DNA from: Gamsiella multidivaricata
Lineage: Eukaryota > Mortierellomycota > Mortierellomycetes > Mortierellales > Mortierellaceae
Direction of reading: 5' to 3'
Length of the DNA: 64,000 bases
Assembly (NCBI RefSeq): GCF_025024155.1
Contig: NW_026251726.1
Coordinates: forward strand, 432,792-496,791
Positions 45,601-58,770 of this stretch are shown here, one piece after another. Position 1 is the first letter of the stretch. The number at the start of each line of letters is the position of its first letter. The notes beneath the pieces are model-generated. The model had not been told where the DNA came from and searched no databases. It was given only the letters and a program-made list of their open reading frames with translations. Position numbers and translations under genes: made by a program.

Positions 45601-46537
45601 AGCGATCTTGGTACTCTCCTCGGTCTTTGTCTGTTTGCGCCGAATCCCACGCGCAGCCCCTCAGCCCTACCACCCAGAGCACAAACTGATTACTGCAGGA
45701 ATATGGACTATCCATTTTGCGATCGACAACGACATGTACAACAGCGAGGTGCGCATGCGAGACGCTATCCGAGATTTAGAGCTGGATGTTGTGGGCTTGC
45801 TGGAGTCGGATCTGCAGAGAATGATCATGGGCAACCGCGACCTGACACAATTCTTGGCTGAGGATCTAAACATGTATGCAGACTATGGTCCCGGACCCAC
45901 GAAACACACCTGGGGATGCACCATGTTGTCAAAGTTCCCCATCAAACAGTCGACTCACCACCTCTTGCCCTCACCCAAGGGCGAGCTCGCCTGCGCTATC
46001 CATGCCACGCTGGATGTCTACGGCAAAGAAGTCGATGTAATTGTCTCCCACAACGGACAGGAGGAGGACCTTCGAGATCGCCAACTTCAGACGACCGAAC
46101 TCGGCCGGATCATGCGCGAATCCAACAACCCGTTCTTGTTCTTGGGATATGTCGTGACCAAACCTGGCCAGGGTGAGGAGATTTATGAGCTGCTCATGGA
46201 TGGCGGTAGGATGCACGATATCGAGGTCTCGGATTGGGATCGATGGTGCGAGTACCTCGCCTTCCGCGGTGTCAAGCGCATTGGATATGCGCGTGTCTCA
46301 CATGGAGGTATTACGGATACAGAGATCCAGGTTGGCAAGTATCAGGTCCTGGAGGACTTACGCCCAAGTGGTGAACATCGTCGTGTACCGCTTGAAGAGT
46401 TCAAGAAACAGGTTTCGTACGAGCAAATCCCCGAGCAGCATGTACCCAAGGGCATGCGATATCCATCCATGTTCTACGGAGAGGGAGTGCGAAACCATCG
46501 GTTCCATGTCTTCGATCGACCTTACTACTATGCATAG
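42691..46537 (+). CDS. CWH43: Cwh43-type GPI lipid remodelling protein (PGAP2/PGAP2IP fusion)
   Basis: Seven exons: 42691-42732, 42830-42875, 43196-43278, 43401-43485, 43610-43957, 44071-44367, 44469-46537. GT-AG throughout, phases close, 989 aa (yeast Cwh43 is 953). The N-terminal part (about 10-265) is the PGAP2/Frag1-like multi-span domain: [34 protein letters not shown]. Residues about 300-700 are the PGAP2IP-like multi-span domain ([14 protein letters not shown]). From about 715 the protein ends in an endonuclease/exonuclease/phosphatase fold: GLLESD (catalytic Glu), [24 protein letters not shown] and [13 protein letters not shown]. In yeast, Cwh43 replaces diacylglycerol by ceramide in GPI anchors in the ER. 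A Gly/Asn/Ser/Phe-rich insert ([12 protein letters not shown] to NTAFGQIKP, about 245-280) separates the Frag1-like motif from the next span. AATAAA follows at 46620. Confidence 0.95.
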
Positions 46538-46996
46538 AGGACTGCGATACAACCAGTAGACTCCAAAACAATAAGTATATTTTAGAATAGTCTAGCTTAC
46601 TGGACTGTAATTCGATTATGAATAAAATGTTAGAGGTTTATATCACATTTCAGAAATTTACACTAGAGTAGGTAATTCAGCCGCTGGTCGATATCCACCT
46701 CGCTCAAGAAATAGCACATCGCACCAATATAACTACTTCGCCCACTGATTATCACTATCGCCACCATTGTCACAACAACCTCGCTTCTCCTTGACGTTCC
46801 TTGACCGAAAAATGAAATGGTAAACAGCACTACTCTTTCGACCAGGCTCCTGGGATATGGTTGCTCCCTCGACAAGATCGCCTCGACAAATACGCCGTGG
46901 ACACTTTTATCCATATATCTAAAAAATAGGAGATATTCAAAAACCTGGGGATTTATTATCATAAACTCTAGTATGCTTCTACACAGCAATCTCTCC
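46538..46996. other. Convergent 3' region between CWH43 and ATR
   Basis: 459 bp, A/T-rich, containing AATAAAATG at 46620. A short minus ORF reading on from beyond the ATR stop has no coding character. No gene. Confidence 0.55.
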
Positions 46997-49900
46997 TCAC
47001 AAATATGCGGACCAGCCGATATACATCTTCGACAGATTGTCAGCACTGGTTGCTGACTGGATTAGTTCCTCAATTTGCCCCTGAACTGAGAGCATATACA
47101 TGTTCGGGCTCTCGGTACCGCTCAACTTGCGCTTGATAATTGTGAGGATGGCCTGCGCCTTCTCATTCTGCTGTGGGTCCGACACTTCTGCTGCTGCCGC
47201 CACTACTGCAGCATCAGCCTTGGCCTTGGATCTCAACCGGGCCCGGACTTCGTCAGCCCCGCCCAAAGCGCCGCCGTCCCCAACTACAGAATCCCCTATT
47301 CCAGATACCGCCGCCGCCCTGGCAGCTTCCTGTTGGATTTGTTGACCGCGTCGCTTGCTCTTGGACCACTCCACCAACGGGTCGTGAATGAAGCCCTCGA
47401 GGACGGATACGAGCGACTCGGTGTTGTCTCGGAACACCTGCAGTGTCTGCTCGCATGCCAGACGGTACACTCCATCGTATCCTGAGAGGCCCATGGCATC
47501 GATCATATTCTGCGTGAGTCGGAAAGGGACTTTTTCAGGTTTGGGGAAGGTCTTGCCTTGTTCAAAGAGGCAGTTAAAGTCAACATGGACAATGTCCCCA
47601 TTCCGATCATCGAACAGCAGATTCTCTCCATGGCGGTCGCCCAGTCTAGTAATGAAGCAATGGAACACGATAGGTAGTAATCATGATGAGCTAGGCACTC
47701 GAAAATACATCCATAATGTAGTCCTTTTTCATCTTACCCCATAATATATCCGACCATCGACATGACAGCAGTAGTGCGCGTGTATCGGAGACGCGTTTCA
47801 AACCAAGCGGTTGGCTCAGCAGATATATCGATGAACCACTGATAAAAGATTGGCGGGAATCTGGGTAGCAGGTCCTTGACAAACATCCTGACGTGGTCTT
47901 CGTGGTCCAGAATTCTCTTGATCTCCGCGATCTATCCGATGTAGGGCAATTATCATTAGATTTATGGTTCATAACGCTTTCTCAGCATTGGGTATGTGCC
48001 TTGGCGGACTTACCGAGAGTAAATTCACGTTATTGATCTTGTATTGCTTCTGCATAATGTGTCGGAACGGGATAGTATTGTGAACCCATTCGATCAGTCC
48101 ACACTCTTCGTTCAGAGGGATTACAGAGTACGTCCGGATGTCTAATCGAAAAAGAACAATATCGAGTTAGGTAAATCTCATAAATGCAAATCCCACTGCC
48201 TTGCTATTAACAATATCCTACAGAGATTTCTTCTGCTCGCCTCCCTATCCTTCCTGAGCAGCATGTTGACGAGGCCATTAAATTCCATGACTTTTGCGTC
48301 CTTTCTCAAGTCGTCCTTGGGCTTGCACAAGAAGGTGTAATTCACCCCATCGCTTCCTACGATCGTGATCTTACGAGGTCTCTGCAGCGAGGACATGACT
48401 TCAACCTCATCCATAAACCCTGCAAAGAACATTTATGGTTAATACTGTCTTTGGATATTTTCTGAGAATTCCTTGGAAGGCATTACAGAAACCTTACGTT
48501 CAACCTTGGGGAGGTTCGACTTGAATGGCTGATGCGAAGCAACCGTCGCACTCGACTCTGGAAGGGTTGGCCATAAAGCGCGCTGACAAGGCACCGTCAC
48601 ATTGTAGTGCTGTCTAAGCTGCGAGTACTGCCTGCTAAAATGTTTTTCCAAGCTCAGCTTATCAACCTTGTCCGGCACGGGTGCCATGCAAAGCGCGATC
48701 AGGTTGTCGCAAAGATCGAGAGCCTCTTTGATCTGTTCCACAGTGGCTGCGCCTATCTGCGGTCGAAGATGAACGTTATCAAGGATCTTGTTGCAAACGC
48801 GCTTGCGCTCACCGACGACCGACCTTGAGACTGAGACCATCTGCCAAATTGCTTGGTCGGGGAATGCAAGCACAACGTTGACAATGATATGCTGCAGCAC
48901 CCCAAATGCGTCCGGACTCTTATGACAAATGCGTGAGATAATTTGCGGGAACGCAGACAAAAACTAACAAAACCAGAAGAGCGTCAGAACAGAGGTTTTT
49001 CGCGGCTTTTTGCAAAGATGTCCAGAAGCAGAAAACAGGCACGCACGAGCGCTTCAGTACCATGTACTCGGGTAGGTACCCCGCCAATCCCTCCATTAGT
49101 TTGTTGACGTTTTGGAATTCGATACTAGCAGCGTCCGCCTTGGGCAATATTGCCTGATACCCCAGATCGAGCCAGAATGTCAGTAGCCTGGGCAGCGCTT
49201 GGTACAGGTACTTTGGTCCGAGCGTCAAGGCTTTGCCATAAAGACGACACGCGGTGGTTAAATACCTATTAAACATGGGTTTGATGCCATTCAGTACAAA
49301 TGCCATCGAGAAGTGCAAACAAGATTCGATTTAGAATCCACAGAACTCACCCAAGAGTCGGTGGACGGGCCTTGTAACGCCGAGTGCCCTCATACAGTTT
49401 CAGGAAGTACTGTCCGGCAGCATAGTATCCCTTTTCCCAGTAGTCGCACTCGACTGTTGCCTGTCGGTACCCCTCTAAGATGTCATTGGGACTGACAAGG
49501 CTGCCTCTGTCCACCCACCGCGTCCTTAGCAGATGTGCCCTAGCGCGGATATAGCCAACCTGACTTCTGTCTATCTCTCGATCTTGCACCCGTTGCAATT
49601 CCGTGTTAAAAACAGGAGCCGCGCGGCGACCACTGCTCGATGTCTGTCTCAGACGATTGGTGATTGAGGAGGATATCGCCCGTGTGGTAGCAGCCACGGA
49701 AGGGCCTGTTGGTACAAGTGACCGCTTCAGTGCTGAGTCAATGGTTTTGATCGCTTGACGCTCATGTTTATGGATGAACTCCCACTTGGCACGTTCGATA
49801 GCAGCGGAGTGGTTCTTGAACTCCTCCGCGTGGAGCATAGCACTATATGAGACCTGGCTATTACCGGACTTTCGAGCTGCCCTGGCTGACTCGAGCCAGA

Positions 49901-52900
49901 GATGTCCACAGGACTCTTTCAGGTAATTTAAGTCGCTGTACGAGACAACTGTCGGGATTCTGTCGGGTTGACAATCAGGCAAACATATTTTTGATATGGT
50001 TAGCCTCGTTTGCGGAGCCATTCTGTAATTTTCGCATGCCCTATTAGGGCTTCTAAAGGATAAAGACATCTCTTCCTGCGCTTTACTGCATACCTGATAT
50101 CGTAGAAAGCGGCCCGGCGCAATCGAACGACTTGTTCACGCAGCCTAAAAGAAGGTGCCATTGATTCAAATCTTCTTTCCAAGGTCGGCTCGTACAGCCG
50201 CAGTCGACTAACGTAGGTTTCTCCTTCTTGTAAGGACAAGACAATCTGGGATCCTAGCTTATTCGACGGCGAGACATTCAAATTGCAGCTTCTGAAAGCG
50301 ACTTCCAGCTCATGCAGCATGTGAAGTTGAACTATATGTTCATACGCGCGAGCGTAGCTCTCCATACTAGCAGCGGCAAGAGGCGCAATCAGCATAGCAC
50401 GGACTTGCTGGAGATGTTCCTCAAACTCCACGACTCTGTTATCTCGAAGGTCGAGAACCAGCTGCCCCAGCCCAGTTTCAAAGCTCGAGTGCACAGATCG
50501 GGAGAGGGCCACCTCCAACGACTGCCAATTCTGCACTTTCCAGGCCGACGCAATCCGCCAGTTGTTAAGTTGCTGCTCCCATTCAGGATGTGTCTGGATG
50601 TCCCCTTCGACACCAGTTAGTAACGTATCTATTGGAATCATATGACAATCAGTAATCCGCTCCGAAAATTAAACACCCTTTGATCTTCTAAACATCCAGT
50701 ACTGCCGCGTAAAATATGCTTACTAAAGTGTCCAAGGTTCTCAAGGCATTTATACAGGCCTGCGTGATTCTCGTATTTTCCTGGATTTGCCTGAAGTCCT
50801 AGTTCATAATATGCCTGCGCTTCAATCCAGCCCCCAGCACTCTCGCATTGAAGGAGGTTCTGGGTCGGACTGCCGCTTGTGATCAGGCCTGAAATCCCGG
50901 CCATCCCATCCGGTTCCTCCATGTGAGCGTAAATCTCCTGGTGCTTCTCGTATAGAGTCTGAAAATCCAGTTCTGTCAGCTCCCGCTGTTGTCTCGCATC
51001 ACGGATACATTGCTCATAGTGGAGAAGCGAGCGCGCGTATGCCCTACACTTGAACGAGGCCATTGCTATCACGTCGTGAGAAATAGATGTCAAATGGGCT
51101 TGTACAATGTTGACCGTAGGGTCCTGCGCCCTCGCCGCGATTTGAGACAGATCGCTCGCTGTCGGGTGGCCCCGAGGAGTTGGAGTCTTGCCAGTTGGGG
51201 CTTTTCTCAATTGGATCCATTTCGAGATATGATCAAAGAGCCCAAAGACCGTCTAATACATCCAAATAACGTAACGGCTAATTAGGGACTTCAAAAAACT
51301 TTTGCTTTAAAAAAAAAAAATCCATACCTGCGATCCGAGTTGATTGAGCTCGCTAAATGATTGCTTTGATATAGCGAGCGTTTGTTCCACGCCTTCCTGT
51401 CTCCAGCTTCTGCCGCTTCCTAAAACAGCAGCCATTTCCTCCACAATCTCTTTCCTATCGTTCTCGGTTCCCTCCAGTAAAATAAGTAGGACCAGATGTG
51501 GCAATATGTACAAGCACGTGTTGGTGTCGTACGGAACAACGCTCTTGCAAGCCTGGAAGATCTCCTTAGCATACCGACCAGAGACTTTTCCAATTAGCGC
51601 AAGTGTCCAAAACGTGAGCCACTCTTTGAAGGTGCCGACATGAGGGTAGAGAGGACTAGGATAGGTCCGCTGGTCGGTCGAATTTGGCTTGGAATATTTG
51701 GCATCAATCAAAAGCTCCAAGACCTCCTGCACATGGCGTGGAAATGCTTTCCAGCGATCTGCAGGAGTTTTGAAGGACGGCGCACCCGGGAGTGAGCGCC
51801 TCGGCGTCAGTACTTCCATCGTTGCCTCCAGTACGCCCGACTTGATGCCACAAAACGACAGTAGGGTCTGGAGTGCGTACGCCCACTGGCTTTCTGAGGT
51901 GATGTCGCCAATTGATCGGGTTCTGCCAACGAGCTGCACCTCGATCAGCCGGCAAACAAAGTTTTTGGCCTCCTCTGGATCGTTGAAGTTCGTATGACCT
52001 GGTGGAGTCGGAATCAGCCGCATTGTCGATAACTTGGCTGGATCTACGGCTCCAATAATTCCTAGGCATTCTATGCATCGACGAGGAACTGGCGCGTCCA
52101 ATCCTCTGAACCGTCCGATCCCAGACAAAAGGGCGCGGATCAAATCATTTACGATAGGGGCGACATCCTTGTCTTTGGTTGTGGTCATTTCCAGCAGTTG
52201 GTGCTCATGCGCCAACAAGAATTCTCGCAATTCCAATATCGCCTGCTCTGCTAACTCGGCGCGCTCGTCCGCAGAGCGGTCGATCAGGCGCTTGAGCTGT
52301 GGTTCGAACTCAAAACGTGTCTTGACCTCCTTGAGAACTCTGTTCATTTCCTCAAACTCTGGAAGATCCGGTAGATATCTGACATCGGGTAAGACAGCGC
52401 CCAACTCCACTTGAAGTTGCAAAATGAGGAACTGTAGGATCTCCAGTTCGACTGCACGCTCCTTCTCGTTGGAGCTGGGATAGTACTTAATCATAGTGTG
52501 GACTACATGACCGAGTACTCCATCAAGCTGCGCGGGCTTGACCAGATGAAGGACACCATTTAGCATTAGAAGAGCATGGAGTCGCAGGCCTCGGGTATTC
52601 AGTGCAATATCCAGTGGTGAGAAAATCTACAGATACCACCATGGATTAGCATGCGCATATACTATCCAGCGAAGAAAATAACATGAAATAAAAAAGAAAC
52701 AGAAAGACGATCATATACCTGAGAAAGCACTGAGTTTTGGATTGGATCCAATAGTTGCACCAAAGGAATAAGGCTGCGGAGGTATTTCGCCTTTGTTCGT
52801 AGTGGCACTATCTGCGACGTATCCTGGATTGCATTGTTCATTTCGGCCAAGATCGCGAGGACGTGTCGTCTCAGAAACAGCGCCAAAGGCGGTCTCTCCG

Positions 52901-55900
52901 CAACCTTTCCTTGAGCCGCCTGCTCCCGCTTGGAATTTTCCCAAACTTTTTCCTCGACAAATTCAATGACCTTCTTGGCCTTGTCGCGTTTCAATGGATC
53001 CTCGTGGCCAAGTTCCACGCTGAGGCAGCAGAGTAATCCTTCCGTGGAAAGTGTAGTCAAATCGGCGATGCCCAGAGGCTTTGAAATAAGGTTAAGCAAG
53101 AGCTGTATGCAGGGCTGGAAATGTTCGTCGCTAAGCTGCATATAGATTGCAGCTAAAATGTGATCCAGTTGTCGAATGCAGAGAACGTCAGCGGGTTCCT
53201 TGAAAATTGAGGCCACCTTCTCGATGAGGCTACGGCTGTGGAGAAGGATCATCTTTGGAACAAGTTCTGGCAAATTCGGTTCGATAAATCCTGTCGGGCT
53301 TAATCCGGTCCATGGATAGAATAGTGCCTCCAGCCATTGGTCCTGCTTTCCATCGAGTTTCTCCAAGACCCTTGTGCATACGTACTCCATCTGCGGGCGA
53401 ATAAAGCGGTAATTGGATAGACCCTTGTCCTCCGCTATTAGGGACAACTATTGTCAAAAGATGGTATTGTTGTTTGAGAAATTAGTCCTGGTGTCGATGT
53501 ACTTTTCATCTGAAGAACATATTGATATTTACCTGGTCAAAGACAAAACTTGACCGTATGAAATTCTTTTCTGTGAATGCTTGATCAATCAACTTGATAA
53601 GTAGACCGCGGTATATCAGGTGGTCCTCTGGAAGATGGCGCATTATTCGCCGGCATAACTGAAGCGGCCATGCACCTCGCTGGCTTCTTGAAGCAGCACT
53701 AAAGCCCTTTGAAATCGCTTCGTTGATCCGCCCAAGACTATCCTCAAGACCTGACTTCCCGAAAAGATCATCCGCGAGACTTGATCCTGCTCTCATCGCC
53801 ACGAGTTCTGCAATGTCTCTAATATCAAATAAAACGACAATGTGGAATGAAGAAGTGGTTAATATTACGTACGCCTACATCAATATTCGCCTAACATCCA
53901 GGGTATACCCTTACCCAGCTGCACGCCTGATGGCCTCAGTTGGGTCGCATAAATTGGATAATAAAAATGAGCCAAAGTCCAAAGACTTTAGATCGCAGTC
54001 CACTAGATTGAGGTGGCAAAAAACGCGATAAAGACCGCGAAGAAGAGCCAGACGTGGTTTCACTGATACGCAGTTTGGAATCAACTGCTTAAACGAGTCG
54101 AGAAACTTGGGATCCAAATGCTCGGTAGACGGCCATGCTTTTTCCTGGAGCCTTTCCTTCAAGCCATTCGAAGGCAGTTCGCAATCCTGGCAAATCCAGT
54201 TCGAGCTGAATAGCTGGTTCAATGCATCGTAGGTATATTTTGGACCATGCTGTTGGTTGGTAGAACAACTGCCGCAAGCGATGATTCCCATACAGTACGC
54301 GAGCGTTATTTTCGTTTCTTCCGAGTGTTCGCTCAGCGCCAAGTAGCTATAACGACATGTAAACACACACGTATCCCCCCAAAAAAAAATAAAATAAAAA
54401 TGAGTACACACAAACAGCTACAATGCTCCCAGCTGCATAGAAACATCAATATTTGTCCCTCACCCTAGTGCGGATCTCACTGTCCACTTGAGCTCTGGGC
54501 AACGAGTGCTCAGCACGGCGAATGATTCCAGTGCCGCAATGACCAATCCAGATGAACTTTTGGGACCAGTATCTTGCGCTCGGTCGTTGCTGTGGTCCCT
54601 GAGACTGCGCACTGTGATATCCTTGCGCCAAACATCGAGCTGGGGACACTGTGAGAAGGTTGACATGACTCTCAGGGCTTTAAGACTATTTTGGGCAAAT
54701 CCTTGACAGGATCCAAGGATATCAGGATTGTCTCGCAGGCGCGAAAGGATCTCTGTTCCCTCGGTGATCACGCGGAGACCATTCGCCAGTTGCTGGCGGC
54801 CAGTAATTTCATCAATATTCATGCTACCCTCTGTGCTGCGCCAGAGCTCCGGAGCGGAGAGCTCGGCAAACCAAGGTCCTGATGCGAGGCATATGAGCAA
54901 AGCACATAGGGAATCGCTCAGTTCTGTACAGTAAAAGCGCGAGTGCCTTAGCTACAGCTTCTTAAGTCCATCCTTACTTGGCTGACCAATTAATAACGAA
55001 AACTTACGGATCAGGGCTAGCGGAGCGATGAGGTCCAGCATCAGGGGGAATGAGGATTCGAGATAGGACAGGTTTCGGGACGGATCCTGCGTAGTGGAAA
55101 GAGAAAAGCATTTAAAGAGGAGCCCGAACGTTAACATACGTGGACAATAATCTTACATGGTACGTAAAACACCGCTCATAGTCATGACTTACCTGCATCC
55201 CTGGACTCAGTGCCCATAATATGTAGTATTTTCCGATGGATTCAACAAGGGTAGTGAGCTGGTCGACACCCTTGCCAGCCTCCGTAGAGCTCCTGTCCAA
55301 AGCAAACATTGCCCACACTTGTACGACGACTACCGCCGCTTTTAGATCTTCTATGGTGAGTGGGGGCTAAAGGCACGATATCAAAGGTTAGCATTGTGAT
55401 ATGAAGAAAACAAAAAATGATCTCGATCGATGGCGCTATATTATTTTTTCAGAAGCACCTGAATTCCTCTTGACCCTTGACTGGCGGTGTAGCTAAGCGC
55501 CTGAGTGCTAACGAGCCGCTTGAACATCGAAAGGAGCAGCGCTGATGGCGAAGGCATGTTATCCTCAGCTACGTTCGGCATGGCAATTCTCTGTGAGAAC
55601 TGCGAGTACGACAATATGCTTGAGCAGTTTGTCGATTCTATCGAGGGCGAGTTGGGGATCGGACTGCTCCGTCTAACACGCTTTCCTTTCAAGTCCAGGT
55701 TGCTAGGGGTATTAATTTAAAAAGGAAGGATGAGTACTACGCTGCGGACCAAATTATAGAATTATGAAAAGACAAGTAAACGTACCCATGATGGTGCTGA
55801 TCATAATCTGCTTCATCTACGGGTCTCTTGATAGCAAACCCCCCAAAGGCCTGCTCCTGAGGAGTCTTGGGATTCGTCACTATTCCATTCTCGCGATGGC

Positions 55901-57761
55901 TTTCCCTCAACAAGTCGCGCCCACCCAATGCCCTCCAGTAATCAATACATGTCCGTACAAACCGCACAAGCAAATCGAGTTCGAGATGTGTGTAGTAGGA
56001 TAGCACATGGTCTACTGCACGCAGAGGGTCCTTGAAGGCGCCGGATGTTACCATCTTGTTCATCAACAGGAAGATCGCGCGCTAAATGATCATTATCAAT
56101 ATATCATCAATATATTATCGAGTTAAGTGCCTATTGCACAGCTGAATTACAAAAAGCACTTAAAAGAAAGACATTTTCTTGGGCATACCTGTACACTCCT
56201 GCCGCTCGAATCTTCATTCAGTAATAAAAGTTGCTCGGAAAGCAGAAGATTGGCCAGTAATGGTCGAATCTCACGCAATTCAACCGTGTCCGGGAACGAC
56301 TCGAATGCGCACTCCATCACAGCCATCAAACTCTTGGCTAGGAGAACCTCAAGGGCTGTCACCGCCGGCATCTCGCTTCTGCAGTCCTTCACGGTCATAG
56401 CGGGCATCGCAACATGTTTGGATGTGCTAGAAAAGTTCTCAAGCTTGACTTTGGGCGCCATTGCTCTAGTACCGAATGCGATGCTCCATTCTTTACATCG
56501 ATCCTCGATGGTCATGATATGATGGTAGAGAATCCTCATAAGCGATTCAGCCAGCGATGTGAATAGCCGGTTATCCGCATTTAAAAGGTAGACCGTCTTT
56601 AGAATGCAATGACTGCAAGCCTGGTAAAGTTGTAAAATCGAAGTCGGATTTGCCGATATCTGGCGGATTCCGGTTCGATCCCTTCGTGCAAGATCTCCGT
56701 CAGGAAGAAACGTCTTGAGCAAGGAATCGGTAAGCGCCAGCAGATCAATTCTCAGCTCTTCGTCGTCCTTATAGGCAGGTGACCCGTTATTGTCGATCTC
56801 TGGACAAAGAAAGGGCAGTAGAAAGCACAGTACTCGTACGGCGTCCTCGAGACTAGAAAATCGCATGGCCATCCACGCCGGATCGATCTCGTATCCGGGT
56901 ACGCCTTTGATCGCGCTCATTTTCACCGTGCAATCGGATGGAAAAGTCAAGTTCTTCGATTTCAAGAAAAGAGATACCTCTGAAAAAAAAAAAAAAAAAA
57001 AAAAAGAGTAGAATAGAACGGAACAGAATAGTTCTCATTTGTCATTCAACATCGATTCACTCAATTCAACTGGATATGGTATCGTCAATGTAAATCCTTA
57101 CCCTTCAATATCCCCAAAACAGCACGATGAAATCCATTTGTCCTTTGGGGTATCCCTGGTGCGACTATGAATTGAGACGCGTCCTCGGAGAGAGACAAAG
57201 CGAGCCTCACAACGTGAAGCGCCTTAATAACAAGATCACGATGAATTGTCGACAAGGAAGGAACGGCAAGCAGAGGTACGAGACACGACAGCACGAGCCA
57301 CTCCAGTCTCTGACGAGGCTTGTCTGTCAAGGAGGGTGGAACAGGTATCCGGTCAATTGAAAACGCAAGCTTGGCGGATTCGCTGGATGCCGTATTGATC
57401 ATAGACTTGAGAGATTCGCTTAAAATGCGAATTGCCTCGGAGGATGTCTGCGTTCCTGGATGATTGACGGACGAAAATAATGACTTTATTAGAGCTTTGC
57501 TAAGATCGAATCGAACTTAGTATCAGGATGTCTATTGGATCAATTGGTGTACCATTGAGTAGGGCTGCCAGTGTGGGACCTACGCCGGTATGAGGATCTT
57601 CGCATAGCAGTTGAAGCCCAGCATGGACTTTTGAAATACGTTTAAATGCATGTTAACAATAGTCTTGCGCCACCAAAAAATAACGAGTGGAGAGGTCGGC
57701 TGCTGACACAACCGGGAACCATACTATTGCTCGGGATATCTGACGCTTGTCCTAGTGACAT
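46997..57761 (-). CDS. MEC1/RAD3/ATR: ATR/Mec1/Rad3 checkpoint kinase
   Basis: Twenty-two exons in transcript order: 57761-57674, 57627-57553, 57455-57102, 56979-56189, 56081-55786, 55702-55459, 55366-55193, 55086-55008, 54923-54464, 54346-53915, 53818-53533, 53447-52719, 52626-51328, 51252-50724, 50628-50094, 49959-49351, 49265-49061, 48963-48498, 48419-48222, 48141-48014, 47931-47738, 47645-46997. Phases close; 2,939 aa. HEAT-like helices fill the N-terminal half. The UME-type segment lies in exon 12 (about 1093-1336) and FAT at about 1770-2395. The PI3K-like kinase has SLQRPRKITIVGSDG, IRTYSVIPLNEECGLIEWV, the catalytic loop GLGDRHGENLLF and HVDFNCLF in place of DFG. The FATC tail ends NLSKMYIGWSAYL. 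The kinase responds to RPA-coated ssDNA with its ATRIP partner. The end of exon 1 is uncertain (57713 is an alternative donor), and an upstream exon cannot be excluded. An Ala-rich insert of about 90 residues precedes FATC. Confidence 0.95.
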
Positions 57762-58142
57762 ATTGCCAGTCTTCGCTCCCGAAGTCAAGACCGTGTTGGC
57801 GGAATTAGTAGCGGTGCCGCAGCTGAATGAATGAGGAAATAGGGAAATAGGGATGCGAGAAGAAATGTGAAGTGTCTTTTTCTTTCTGTCTGTTCTACAT
57901 AACTTCCTCACGTGTAGGCGGCATTGTCAAAAGGGCTGCAAGAAATCCGTGTAAAATAATAATCTCACCTCCCCCCCCCGTGAGATCTTATTCTCACACA
58001 CCCCATGAGATTGTCCCTCGTTTTGGGTTATTCTCACACCCAGGTAAGAATAATTCGAGCTTTTTTTTTTTTCACGGGGAGGTGAGCGCCATATTCTCAC
58101 GGGGATAGTCTGTAGGACCTCATTTAAAAAAAAGGCACTCGT
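57762..58142. other. Region between ATR start and transposase remnant, with TTCTCAC/GTGAGA cluster
   Basis: The first 180 bp should hold the ATR promoter. From 57960 to 58105, short motifs of TTCTCAC or GTGAGA type occur at least six times in both orientations. TTATTCTCACAC occurs at 57988-57999 and again at 58028-58039, GTGAGATCTTATTCTCAC is a small palindrome, and CATATTCTCACGGGGA lies near 58090. C runs and a T run sit between them. This may be the terminal region of the adjacent transposon. Confidence 0.5.
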
Positions 58143-58770
58143 TTATTGTTCAAGGTCTGTTTCAGCAGGATGGAATTCTTTGGATGGTCGCGACATCTCG
58201 TTGCTGCTCTTGATACGTTTGGCTCTTGGACGTCCCTTTGGCTTCACCACAAGTGGGTCTTTGGTGACATCAAGACCTGCTTCGTTGTCAGACGCGCCCT
58301 GTAGCTCCATGAACCCCTGTCTCCGTTTCAGCGAGATTGAGAGGTTGTTGAGCGTTTGTATCGCTTCATCATGAACTGCTGGATCAGTTGTCCCCTGATG
58401 GCCAGCTCTCTTGCGATCCCTGTACCGCTTCATCCTCAGTCACTCCTCCTTCCTTGGCTGCGGCGTCGAGGATTCTGTAGAGAACAAGATGTGCACACTC
58501 CTCGCACAAGTGTTGGCGGGGTGATCCTCCGTCCTGGTGGAGGCGATGTAATGCGGATAGGCAACTAGGAGCTCTGAACCAACTTTCGTCTCGAAACCTT
58601 CGAGATCCTGCCACTGCTCCCTGAACCAGCGCTTGAGAACGAGGCTGATCCTGTACTTCCACCTGCTGTCCCCTTGCGTCACGCAAAAGGAGTGCCTGCA
58701 CACAATCCCCATAGTTTGCAGCAAGAGGCAGGTGCAAAAATATGAATGGCCAACCATAACCACAGCGAAC
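58143..58770 (-). pseudogene. Decayed MULE/FAR1-type transposase, SWIM zinc-finger and C-terminal part
   Basis: Reading on the minus strand, 58763-58440 encodes FCTCLLLQTMGIVCRHSF, a SWIM-type CxC...CxH zinc finger typical of Mutator-like transposases and FAR1 relatives, followed by a basic RWF segment. Sense then continues in another frame (58433-58143) with KRYRDRKRAGHQ and a KPKGRPRAKRIKSS tail also typical of these proteins. At least one frame change separates the two and the catalytic DDE part is not recognisable upstream, so the element is dead. Such transposases move DNA elements with long terminal inverted repeats. Confidence 0.65.

Noticed and set aside
46663..47046. Minus ORF extending beyond the ATR stop
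   Set aside because: The FATC domain ends with the canonical GWSAYL and stop at 46997; the following ORF is in another frame and has no coding character.
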